Assembly: GCA_016288255.1 (NCBI GenBank)
Contig: JAEEYS010000048.1
Coordinates: 1-5,729, forward strand
Reading direction: 5' to 3'
DNA: 5,729 nucleotides
Source: Bacillota bacterium
GTDB taxonomy: Bacteria > Bacillota > Tb-RUG-66
Program-made: the position numbers and the translations under genes
Part shown: positions 1 to 5,729 of the stretch, piece after piece
Layout of the letters: the number at the start of each line of letters is the position of its first letter
Numbering within the stretch: the stretch's first letter is position 1
The notes under the pieces: model-generated
The model's database searches: none
What the model was told of the DNA's origin: nothing
What the model saw: the letters and a program-made list of their open reading frames with translations, nothing else

Positions 1-2536
1 GGTACCTCCGGGGTTCACCATTACGACCGAAGCATGCAACATGTATTTTGAAGTAGGTAAAGTATTGTCTGAAGAGTTGAAGGAAGAAGCATTACAGCAC
101 TTGAGAGCGCTGGAAGCTAAAATGAACAAGAAATTTGGGGATAACCAAAACCCGCTTTTGGTTTCTGTTCGTTCCGGTTCTGTCATCTCCATGCCGGGTA
201 TGATGGACACCATCTTAAACTTAGGGTTGAATGATGACGCAGTTGTAGGATTTGCAAAACTGACAGAAAACGAACGGTTTGCTTATGACTGCTACAGAAG
301 GTTCATCCAAATGTTCGGTGACGTTGTAATGGGTATCAAACACAGTGACTTTGACGCGATCATTGATGATCAAAAAATAGAAAAAGGCGTTACTATGGAT
401 ACGGAATTAACAGCGGAAGATTGGAAAGCTGTTATTGTAAAATACAAAGCATTGGTAAAACAAGAAACAGGCAGAGAATTCCCGCAAGATCCGATGGAAC
501 AACTTTTTATGGCAGTGGAAGCTGTTTTCAGTTCTTGGAACAATGACAGAGCGATCTATTACAGAAAGTTAAACGGTATTCCGGATTATTTGGGTACTGC
601 CGTTAACGTACAGTCCATGGTATTCGGTAATATGGGCGATACTTCCGGTACAGGGGTCGCCTTTACCAGAAATCCTTCTACAGGGGAAAGAAAATTATAC
701 GGTGAATTTTTGATGAACGCACAGGGCGAAGACGTAGTTGCAGGGATCAGGACTCCTCTTGGCATCGCAGAAATGGAAAGAGTCGTTCCGCAGGCTTATG
801 AACAGTTCAAACAGATTTGCAGCACATTGGAAAATCACTATAAAGATATGCAGGATATCGAATTTACCATTGAAAAAGGAAACCTTTACATATTGCAGAC
901 TCGTTCCGGCAAACGGACAGCGCAAGCTGCAGTAAAAGTAGCTTATGATTTGGTAGCTGAAGGATTGATCAACAAAGAAGAAGCTCTTTTAAGAATCGAT
1001 CCGAACCAGCTGGTAAGCCTCCTTCACAGAGGAATCGATCCAAACGCTACTTTTGAAGTATTGGCAAAAGGTCTGCCGGCTTCTCCAGGTTCTGCTTCCG
1101 GCCAGATCGTTTTTGACGCGGATGAAGCAGAAGAACGCGGCGAAAACGGTGAAAAAGTGATCTTAGTCAGAACAGAAACCACACCGGATGATATCCACGG
1201 TATCGTAAAATCACAAGGTATCTTGACAAGCCGCGGCGGGATGACCAGCCATGCTGCCGTTGTTGCCAGAGGGATGGGCAAACCTTGCGTATGCGGTTGT
1301 GAAGCTTTGAAAATCAATTTGGCAGATGAAGTGATCGAAGTAAACGGCCAAACCTTAAAAAAAGGCGATATGATTTCTATTGACGGTGCAACCGGCAACG
1401 TGATCTTAGGCGAATTAAAAATGGTCGATCCGGAATTGAGCGAAGAATTCAAGACGATTTTGGAATGGGCAAATCAAGTAAAACGCTTGAAAGTAAGAGC
1501 AAACGCAGATAATGAAAGAGACGCAAAACAAGCAAGAAGCTTTGGCGCAGAAGGGATCGGACTTTGCCGGACAGAACATATGTTTATGGAACAGGGCAGA
1601 CTCCATGTAGTACAAGAAATGATCCTTTCCGAAACTTTGGAAGACAGGAAGAAAGCCTTGGCAAAATTATTGCCGTTCCAGATGGGCGACTTCGAAAGCA
1701 TCTTCAGAGAAATGGACGGACTGCCGGTATTGATCCGTTTGTTGGATCCGCCGCTTCATGAATTCTTGCCGGATATCAAAGAACTCATCAAAGAAGTAGC
1801 TGTATTGGAAATTGAAAAACCGGACAGTGACGAATTGCTGCAGAAAAAGATCTTGATGGCAAAAGTACAAAACTTATCCGAAATGAACCCGATGTTAGGT
1901 CACAGAGGAAGCCGTTTGGGCGTTGTTTATCCGGAAATTTACGAAATGCAAGTCAGAGCCATTATGGGTGCTGCCGTAAAAATGAAAAAAGAAGGATATA
2001 CCGTTCTTCCGGAAATCGAAGTGCCTTTGATCGGTATCAACAATGAATTGACAAAATTAAGACAACTGATCGTGGATACAGCAGAAGAAGTACTGCAGGA
2101 AGCAGGCGTGGAAGTGGAATATCTGGTAGGTACCATGATCGAAATCCCAAGAGCTTGTATCATTGCAGACGAAATCGCAAAACAGACAGATTTCTGCTCC
2201 TTCGGGACCAACGACTTGACACAGACCACTTTCGGTTTCAGCCGTGATGACGCAGAAGGCAAATTCTTACATTATTACATTGACAACAAGATTTTGGAAA
2301 ACAATCCATTTGCCGTATTGGATCGCACAGGCGTAGGCTCTTTGATGAAAATGGCAGTTGAAAAAATCAGACCGTTAAAAGAACATTATGATATAGGTAT
2401 TTGTGGTGAACACGGCGGAGAACCTTCTTCCGTAGAATTCTGCGATATGATCGGTTTGACCTATGTAAGCTGCTCCCCGTTCAGAGTACCGATCGCAAGA
2501 TTGGCTGCTGCACAGGCTGCAATCAGAAATAAATAA
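1..2536 (+). CDS. ppdK: Pyruvate, phosphate dikinase (PPDK), 5'-truncated by window edge
   Basis: Interconverts pyruvate + ATP + Pi with PEP + AMP + PPi in the cytoplasm; in anaerobes it often serves PPi-linked glycolysis or gluconeogenesis. The frame is open from base 2 (VPPGFTITTEAC, the usual PPDK start region), so the ATG at 41 is internal and about 38 codons lie upstream; 844 residues are visible. Numbering from base 2, the ATP-grasp domain spans roughly 1-300 (RSGSVISMPGMMDTILNLG, then GNMGDTSGTGVAFTRNP, then QTRSGKR). The phosphohistidine domain carries TSRGGMTSHAAVVAR with catalytic His417, which falls at 455 if 38 residues are added, as in the Clostridium symbiosum enzyme. The C-terminal PEP/pyruvate barrel has GIGLCRTEHMF (Arg523), LIRLLDPP (Arg579), EIPRACI (Glu714), FGTNDLTQ (Asp738) and CGEHGGEP (Cys801). 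All catalytic residues are present, so the enzyme should be active. Arginine codons are strongly biased to AGA, which suggests high expression. A hairpin terminator follows 21 bases after the stop. Confidence 0.97.
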   Translation, partial: VPPGFTITTEACNMYFEVGKVLSEELKEEALQHLRALEAKMNKKFGDNQNPLLVSVRSGSVISMPGMMDTILNLGLNDDAVVGFAKLTENERFAYDCYRRFIQMFGDVVMGIKHSDFDAIIDDQKIEKGVTMDTELTAEDWKAVIVKYKALVKQETGREFPQDPMEQLFMAVEAVFSSWNNDRAIYYRKLNGIPDYLGTAVNVQSMVFGNMGDTSGTGVAFTRNPSTGERKLYGEFLMNAQGEDVVAGIRTPLGIAEMERVVPQAYEQFKQICSTLENHYKDMQDIEFTIEKGNLYILQTRSGKRTAQAAVKVAYDLVAEGLINKEEALLRIDPNQLVSLLHRGIDPNATFEVLAKGLPASPGSASGQIVFDADEAEERGENGEKVILVRTETTPDDIHGIVKSQGILTSRGGMTSHAAVVARGMGKPCVCGCEALKINLADEVIEVNGQTLKKGDMISIDGATGNVILGELKMVDPELSEEFKTILEWANQVKRLKVRANADNERDAKQARSFGAEGIGLCRTEHMFMEQGRLHVVQEMILSETLEDRKKALAKLLPFQMGDFESIFREMDGLPVLIRLLDPPLHEFLPDIKELIKEVAVLEIEKPDSDELLQKKILMAKVQNLSEMNPMLGHRGSRLGVVYPEIYEMQVRAIMGAAVKMKKEGYTVLPEIEVPLIGINNELTKLRQLIVDTAEEVLQEAGVEVEYLVGTMIEIPRACIIADEIAKQTDFCSFGTNDLTQTTFGFSRDDAEGKFLHYYIDNKILENNPFAVLDRTGVGSLMKMAVEKIRPLKEHYDIGICGEHGGEPSSVEFCDMIGLTYVSCSPFRVPIARLAAAQAAIRNK

Positions 2537-2557
2537 GAAGTAAAACAAAAAAATGAT

Positions 2558-2593
2558 AAAAAAATAAGCCATCATTTATGGCTTATTTTTTTT
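2558..2593. terminator. Bidirectional intrinsic terminator between convergent ppdK and GNAT genes
   Basis: A perfect 15-bp stem pairs 2558-2572 (seven A, then TAAGCCAT) with 2578-2592 (ATGGCTTA followed by T residues) around a 5-base loop, CATTT. The + strand ends in a run of eight T and the - strand equivalently in at least seven, so it can end transcripts from both directions. It starts 21 bases after the ppdK stop and lies about 10 bases beyond the GNAT stop codon. Only four G-C pairs stabilise the core, so some readthrough is possible. Confidence 0.85.
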
Positions 2594-2602
2594 ATGGCGA
2601 TT

Positions 2603-3118
2603 TTATATTTTATCGATCGGATTTTTGATCACATAAACCACGTTATCATCGGCGGCGTCCAAAAGATAATGAAATCCGCACCGCTTTAATAACCGGAGGG
2701 AAGAGTCGTTTTCTTTATGGGTATAAGCGTACAGCTGATGAAGATGTAAAACTTGAAAAGAGAATGTGATGATCTCTTTTACGGCTTTGGTCATAATGCC
2801 CCGGCCCTGCGCGGCGGGCAGCAGCTCATAGCCCAGCTCTGCTTCGGTCCGATCTCGGTTAAAACCCCAGACACAGATGCTGCCTGCCATCTGCCCGTTT
2901 TTTTCGATGACCCAAAAATAGTTGATATCATTTTCATTATCGTCTTTCAGCTTGAGGATCTTGTTTTGAACAACGGTTTCGGTGATGTCTTTTGACACAC
3001 CGCCTAAATATTTTTGGACTTCTTCGTTGATCTTGATGGCATAAAAGGCTTCTTGGTCTTTTAAATCCACATTTCGCAGTTGGAACCCTTCGCAGGGAAA
3101 TTCCCGAAACAAAGACAT
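2603..3118 (-). CDS. GNAT family N-acetyltransferase, RimJ/RimL-like
   Basis: A complete 171-residue protein with the size and layout of a single-domain GNAT enzyme, which moves an acetyl group from acetyl-CoA to an amine. The N-terminal part (about 11-60) resembles the RimJ/RimL-type entry, GFQLRNVDLKDQEAFY. Strand 4 and motif A follow at about 92-117, with ELGYELLPAAQGRGIMTKAV; the Q104-G105-R106-G107 loop matches the Q/RxxGxG/A pyrophosphate-binding signature of acetyl-CoA. Motif B is seen at about 135-149 (HKENDSSLRLLKRCGF), with the Asn and Ser typical of RimJ/RimL-like members. There is no signal peptide or membrane segment, so it is cytoplasmic. The ATG has a strong SD 6 bases upstream. 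The gene runs against its neighbours and has its own likely promoter. The substrate cannot be read from the sequence: ribosomal protein N-termini, other proteins, or small molecules including antibiotics are all possible. Confidence 0.92.
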   Translation of the reverse strand: MSLFREFPCEGFQLRNVDLKDQEAFYAIKINEEVQKYLGGVSKDITETVVQNKILKLKDDNENDINYFWVIEKNGQMAGSICVWGFNRDRTEAELGYELLPAAQGRGIMTKAVKEIITFSFQVLHLHQLYAYTHKENDSSLRLLKRCGFHYLLDAADDNVVYVIKNPIDKI

Positions 3119-3124
3119 GGTATC

Positions 3125-3132
3125 TTCTCCTT
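3125..3132 (-). promoter_or_regulatory. Ribosome binding site of the GNAT gene
   Basis: On the - strand this reads AAGGAGAA, a near-perfect Shine-Dalgarno, with 6 bases between it and the ATG at 3118. It supports this start and the full 171-residue product. Confidence 0.85.
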
Positions 3133-3150
3133 GTGTATGAAAGTGTTTTT

Positions 3151-3179
3151 ATTGTAACTGTTTTTTTTAAAATGCGCAA
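3151..3179 (-). promoter_or_regulatory. Candidate sigma-A-type promoter for the GNAT gene
   Basis: On the - strand the -35 is TTGCGC (3179-3174) and the -10 is TACAAT (3156-3151), separated by exactly 17 bases that are very A-rich. The -10 matches five of six consensus bases, the -35 only three. Transcription would begin near 3144, giving a leader of about 25 bases that holds the SD. No other pair in the gap is as well spaced for this direction. Confidence 0.5.
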
Positions 3180-3208
3180 CGGATCAAAAGAAAAATATGA
3201 CGAAATCA

Positions 3209-3238
3209 GTGACTTCTTGCTTCAATATATGATACACT
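3209..3238 (+). promoter_or_regulatory. Candidate extended -10 promoter for dgt-dnaG
   Basis: The -10 is TACACT (3233-3238), preceded by TG one base upstream (TGATACACT), the extended -10 form. A weak -35, GTGACT (3209-3214), lies 18 bases before it. Both hexamers match only four of six consensus bases. Transcription would begin near 3245, which excludes the upstream in-frame ATG at 3240 and agrees with a dgt start at 3276. It is divergent from the GNAT promoter, with about 30 bases between the two -35 elements, so a shared regulator could sit there, but I see no clear operator palindrome. Confidence 0.4.
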
Positions 3239-3262
3239 AATGCTATATGAAATGGATAGGAC

Positions 3263-3268
3263 AGGTGG
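3263..3268 (+). promoter_or_regulatory. Ribosome binding site that decides the dgt start
   Basis: AGGTGG lies 7 bases before the ATG at 3276. The in-frame ATGs at 3240 and 3252 have no purine-rich site in front of them, so 3276 is preferred over the longer readings. Confidence 0.7.
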
Positions 3269-3275
3269 TGACAGG

Positions 3276-4382
3276 ATGACAGAGAAAAGACAGCAGGGAT
3301 TTTATTCCGTTCGGGAAACCATAGAAGAACAGGAAAAAGAATGGCTTTCTCCTTATGCGGCTTTGGCAAAAGATAGTCTGGGCAGAGAAGAGGAAGAAAA
3401 ACCGGACGATCTTCGCACCGTTTTTATGCGGGATCGGGATAGGATCATCCATTCGAAGGCGTTTCGCCGATTAAAGCATAAAACACAGGTGTATATTTCT
3501 CCCGGAAATGACCACTATAGGACAAGAATCACGCATACTTTGGAAGTCAGCCAGATCTCCCGCACCATCGGAAGGGCGCTCAATCTGAATTTGGATCTGA
3601 TAGAAGCCGTTGCTTTGGGGCACGATGTAGGCCATACCCCTTTTGCCCATACGGGAGAGGAAGTATTAAACGGATTGATGCAGCCGGTTGGGTTTGCTCA
3701 TAATGAAAACAGCGTCAGAGTGTTGACGAAAATAGAAAAAAGAGACAACGGAAAAAACTTGAACCTGACCAAAGAAGTATTAAACGGGATCTTAAATCAC
3801 GGAGGTTTGGGGAACAAGGGAACGCTGCCTTTTACCTTGGAGGGGCAGATCGTCCGCATAAGTGATAAAATCGCTTATGTGCAGCACGATATTGATGACA
3901 GTATCCGCGCCGGCGCGCTGAGGGCGGAAGAACTGCCGAAAGACTGCTTGGAAGTGTTGGGAAATTCTCACAGCAAACGGATCAACACCCTGGTGCAGGA
4001 TGTGGTGTATACCACGCTAAAATTGATGAAAGACAACAAAGAAAAAAGTGATATCAGGATCGCGATGAGTCAAGAAGTGGAAGAAGCGTTGGTCAAACTT
4101 CGGACTTTTATGTTCCAAGCGATCTATAACGGCAAGCTTTGCCTGATGGAACGGGAGAGAGCGGTCTTTGTGGTGGAATACCTGTTTCAATATTTTTTGA
4201 AACATCCGGAAAAGATGCCTTCTTTTTATCAGGAGATCGCCCGGGAAGAAGATCTAAAGCGAGCTGTTTGCGATTACATATCCGGCATGACGGACGTGTA
4301 TTGTGTGGAACTTTTTAAAGATTTGGCTCTTCCGAAGTCTTTTGTTGTGAATAATATATTGGATTCTGAAAGTTTTTTGTGA
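3276..4382 (+). CDS. dgt: dGTPase-like deoxynucleoside triphosphate triphosphohydrolase (HD domain)
   Basis: Predicted to hydrolyse a dNTP (classically dGTP) to the deoxynucleoside and triphosphate, tuning the dNTP pool. It is 368 residues from the ATG at 3276, the size of the shorter dGTPase-like subfamily rather than the roughly 505-residue E. coli Dgt. The family opening is clear: FMRDRDRIIHSKAFRRLKHK at about 51-70, then RTRITHTLEV. The metal-binding HD set is complete: His87 (THTLEV), His116-Asp117 (LGHDVGHTPFAHTGE) and Asp197 (SDKIAY). HNENSVRVL and LNLTKEVLNGILNH between them are also typical. Two in-frame ATGs upstream (3240, 3252) would add 12 or 8 residues but lack an SD. The gene precedes dnaG by 65 bases in the same direction, a common Firmicutes arrangement that suggests co-expression with replication genes. 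Exact substrate is not readable: members of this family act on different dNTPs, often with allosteric dNTP control, and some dGTPases act in phage defence, but the setting argues for housekeeping. Confidence 0.94.
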   Translation: MTEKRQQGFYSVRETIEEQEKEWLSPYAALAKDSLGREEEEKPDDLRTVFMRDRDRIIHSKAFRRLKHKTQVYISPGNDHYRTRITHTLEVSQISRTIGRALNLNLDLIEAVALGHDVGHTPFAHTGEEVLNGLMQPVGFAHNENSVRVLTKIEKRDNGKNLNLTKEVLNGILNHGGLGNKGTLPFTLEGQIVRISDKIAYVQHDIDDSIRAGALRAEELPKDCLEVLGNSHSKRINTLVQDVVYTTLKLMKDNKEKSDIRIAMSQEVEEALVKLRTFMFQAIYNGKLCLMERERAVFVVEYLFQYFLKHPEKMPSFYQEIAREEDLKRAVCDYISGMTDVYCVELFKDLALPKSFVVNNILDSESFL

Positions 4383-4405
4383 AAAAAAGGGATTTTCCCT
4401 TTTTT
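4383..4405 (+). terminator. Terminator-like hairpin directly after dgt (possible attenuator before dnaG)
   Basis: A perfect 10-bp stem pairs 4383-4392 (six A, then GGGA) with 4396-4405 (TCCC, then six T) around a TTT loop. It begins one base after the dgt stop codon. The U-run is part of the stem, and only three G-C pairs support it, so termination is probably partial. dnaG has no clear promoter of its own in the remaining 42 bases, so readthrough or a promoter inside dgt must supply dnaG transcripts. Confidence 0.6.
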
Positions 4406-4431
4406 GTTGAATAAGAAATACATGTGTTGGC

Positions 4432-4438
4432 TTGGAGG
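4432..4438 (+). promoter_or_regulatory. Ribosome binding site of dnaG
   Basis: TTGGAGG, with a full GGAGG core, lies 9 bases before the ATG at 4448. It fixes the start; an in-frame TTG at 4427 would put this site inside the coding region and is not favoured. Confidence 0.8.
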
Positions 4439-4447
4439 CGTTTTATC

Positions 4448-5729
4448 ATGAGGATTCCGGAAAGAGAAATTGAGGAACTTCGCCAAATGGTGGACATAGT
4501 GGATCTGATTTCCCGCTATGTCACTTTAACAAAAAAAGGAAATAATTATTTTGGGCTTTGCCCTTTTCATAAAGAAAAGACTTCTTCCTTCAGTGTCAAC
4601 CAGGATAAACAAATTTTTCACTGTTTCGGCTGCGGGGTAGGAGGAAACATCTATACCTTTATCATGAAAAAGGAAAATCTGTCTTTTGTGGAGGCAGTGA
4701 ACTTTATAGCGGATCTGTACGGTTATACTTTAACGCAGGATGAGACGGATTCGGCAGAACAGATCAAAAGGCAGGAAGACCAAAAGCAGCTGGTGGAAAT
4801 CCATCGGGAAGCGGCCCGGTTTTTTTATCGGGCTTTAAAAGAAAATATCCGGCTTCCTTTGGTGACGGAATTTATCCGAAACAGAAAAATCACACCGGAG
4901 ATCATCAAAAATTTCGGCTTGGGCTACGCGGATGAAAAGTGGAACAGTCTAGTTGATTTTTTATGCACAATGGGGTATAATAACTATTTGCTGAAAGAAA
5001 GCGGGCTCTTATCCTATAACCAGGAAAAAGATCATTTTTATGATCGGTTCAGAAATCGGATCATGTTTCCTATCATGGATCACAGAAATCGTGTGGTAGG
5101 GTTTGGCGGCAGGATACTGGACGATGGGTCGCCAAAATATTTGAATTCACCGGAAACCAGCATTTATAATAAGCGGAATATTTTATACGGACTCAATCAG
5201 TCCAAAAAAGTGTTGAGCCAGACAACGCCGCTGATCCTGGTGGAAGGATATATGGATCTGATCGCGCTCCATACGAACGGATTTTATAACGGAGCGGCGG
5301 TATTGGGTACTGCGTTGACGGAAAACCATGCCAGACTCATTAAACGATATACCAATAAAGTGATCTTAAGTCTGGATTCCGATAACGCAGGGCAAATGGC
5401 GACCCTGCGGGCGATCGACGTATTGAGAAAACAGGGGATCTCCGTCAGAGTGGCCGATTTAAAAGAGGACAAGGACCCGGATGAATTTTTAAAACATAAG
5501 GGCGTTGAAGCTTTTAAAAAAGTACTGCTTGTGGCGAAAAACGATCTGGATTTTAGGGTTTCGGTGATCAAGCAAGATCTGGATATGGACAACCTGGATG
5601 ATAAAATGGAGTTTGTCAATCAGGTGGTGCCGATTCTGTCCGCTATAGAAAACAGTGTGTATCAAAAAGAGTATATCAAAAAAATCGCGGCAGAAAATCA
5701 AATCGATGAACAAGCTTTGATGAAAGAAA
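4448..5729 (+). CDS. dnaG: DNA primase DnaG, 3'-truncated by window edge
   Basis: Makes the short RNA primers for lagging-strand and restart synthesis at the replication fork, working with the DnaB-type helicase. The frame is open from the ATG at 4448 to the last base, giving 427 complete codons. The N-terminal zinc-binding domain (about 1-100) opens MRIPEREIEELRQMVDIVDL and carries the CHC2 ligands Cys38, His41, Cys59 and Cys62 (CPFH, then HCFGCG). The catalytic core follows: FRNRIMFPI at about 202-210, then GSPKYLNSPET, and the TOPRIM fold with Glu266 in VEGYMD, Asp310 and Asp312 in LDSDNAG, and KDPDEFL with Asp343 and Asp345. These acidic metal-binding residues are intact. DnaG in Firmicutes is usually near 600 residues, so the missing part is mainly the C-terminal helicase-binding domain. 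The gene follows dgt on the same strand. rpoD/sigA is the expected next gene by analogy with the dnaG-sigA operon, but it is not in the window. Confidence 0.97.
   Translation, partial: MRIPEREIEELRQMVDIVDLISRYVTLTKKGNNYFGLCPFHKEKTSSFSVNQDKQIFHCFGCGVGGNIYTFIMKKENLSFVEAVNFIADLYGYTLTQDETDSAEQIKRQEDQKQLVEIHREAARFFYRALKENIRLPLVTEFIRNRKITPEIIKNFGLGYADEKWNSLVDFLCTMGYNNYLLKESGLLSYNQEKDHFYDRFRNRIMFPIMDHRNRVVGFGGRILDDGSPKYLNSPETSIYNKRNILYGLNQSKKVLSQTTPLILVEGYMDLIALHTNGFYNGAAVLGTALTENHARLIKRYTNKVILSLDSDNAGQMATLRAIDVLRKQGISVRVADLKEDKDPDEFLKHKGVEAFKKVLLVAKNDLDFRVSVIKQDLDMDNLDDKMEFVNQVVPILSAIENSVYQKEYIKKIAAENQIDEQALMKE

Noticed and set aside
41..43. ATG at 41 as the true ppdK start
   Set aside because: The conserved PPDK sequence VPPGFTITTEAC is already in frame from base 2, so the gene starts upstream of the window.
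1024..1452. 142-codon open frame on the - strand inside ppdK
   Set aside because: It lies wholly antisense to a strongly conserved ppdK region including the phosphohistidine motif. Its product is low-complexity Ser/Pro/Ile-rich with no family resemblance, as expected for a shadow frame.
1939..2262. 107-codon open frame on the - strand inside ppdK
   Set aside because: Antisense to the conserved PEP-binding barrel, with no recognisable domain; an artefact of ppdK codon bias.
2753..2995. 80-codon + strand frame across the GNAT gene
   Set aside because: It runs antisense to the GNAT coding sequence, including motif A, and has no convincing ribosome binding site.
3173..3178. Palindrome TGCGCA as a possible operator
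   Set aside because: Six bases with no extension of symmetry on either side; it overlaps the GNAT -35 candidate but is too short to support a binding site.
3226..3250. Direct repeat TATATGA at 3226-3232 and 3244-3250
   Set aside because: Seven bases in A/T-rich intergenic DNA is within chance expectation, and it is better explained by overlap with the dgt -10 region than as an operator pair.
4383..4447. A separate dnaG promoter in the dgt-dnaG gap
   Set aside because: TACATG at 4419-4424 resembles a -10 but has no -35-like hexamer at 16-18 bases (TCCCTT lies there), and no other pair is plausible.
5284..5619. 111-codon - strand frame near the window end
   Set aside because: Antisense to the TOPRIM catalytic core of dnaG, which is clearly the real coding frame here.

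Overview
The window looks like core chromosome from an anaerobic member of the Firmicutes (Bacillota), probably Clostridia or a related class. The grounds are a bacterial-type pyruvate, phosphate dikinase, a short-form dGTPase next to DnaG primase, strong purine-rich Shine-Dalgarno sites, and moderate-to-low GC with A/T-rich intergenic DNA. No species-level assignment can be made from the sequence alone.

Layout: (1) positions 1-2536, + strand: the 3' part of ppdK, lacking only about 38 N-terminal codons. (2) 2537-2602: a 66-base convergent intergenic gap holding a perfect A/T-flanked hairpin that can serve as terminator on both strands. (3) 2603-3118, - strand: a complete GNAT acetyltransferase of the RimJ/RimL type. 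(4) 3119-3275: a 157-base divergent intergenic region with one candidate promoter for each direction. (5) 3276-4382, + strand: a complete HD-domain dGTPase-like triphosphohydrolase (dgt). (6) 4383-4447: a 65-base gap that begins with a terminator-like hairpin abutting the dgt stop codon and ends with the dnaG ribosome binding site. (7) 4448 to the window end, + strand: the first 427 codons of DNA primase (dnaG), cut by the window edge.

The genes make sense as a central-metabolism gene (PPDK, PEP/pyruvate interconversion with ATP/AMP/PPi/Pi) followed by a replication-linked pair: dNTP hydrolysis (dgt) and primer synthesis (dnaG). In many Firmicutes dnaG is followed by rpoD/sigA, so that gene is the expected next one beyond the edge. 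The GNAT gene lies on the opposite strand between ppdK and dgt and is the only accessory-looking piece.

I found no mobile element, CRISPR array, RNA gene or obviously undescribed system. The more interesting points are regulatory: the hairpin between dgt and dnaG, the shared convergent terminator, and the sharp difference in arginine codon use between ppdK and dnaG.
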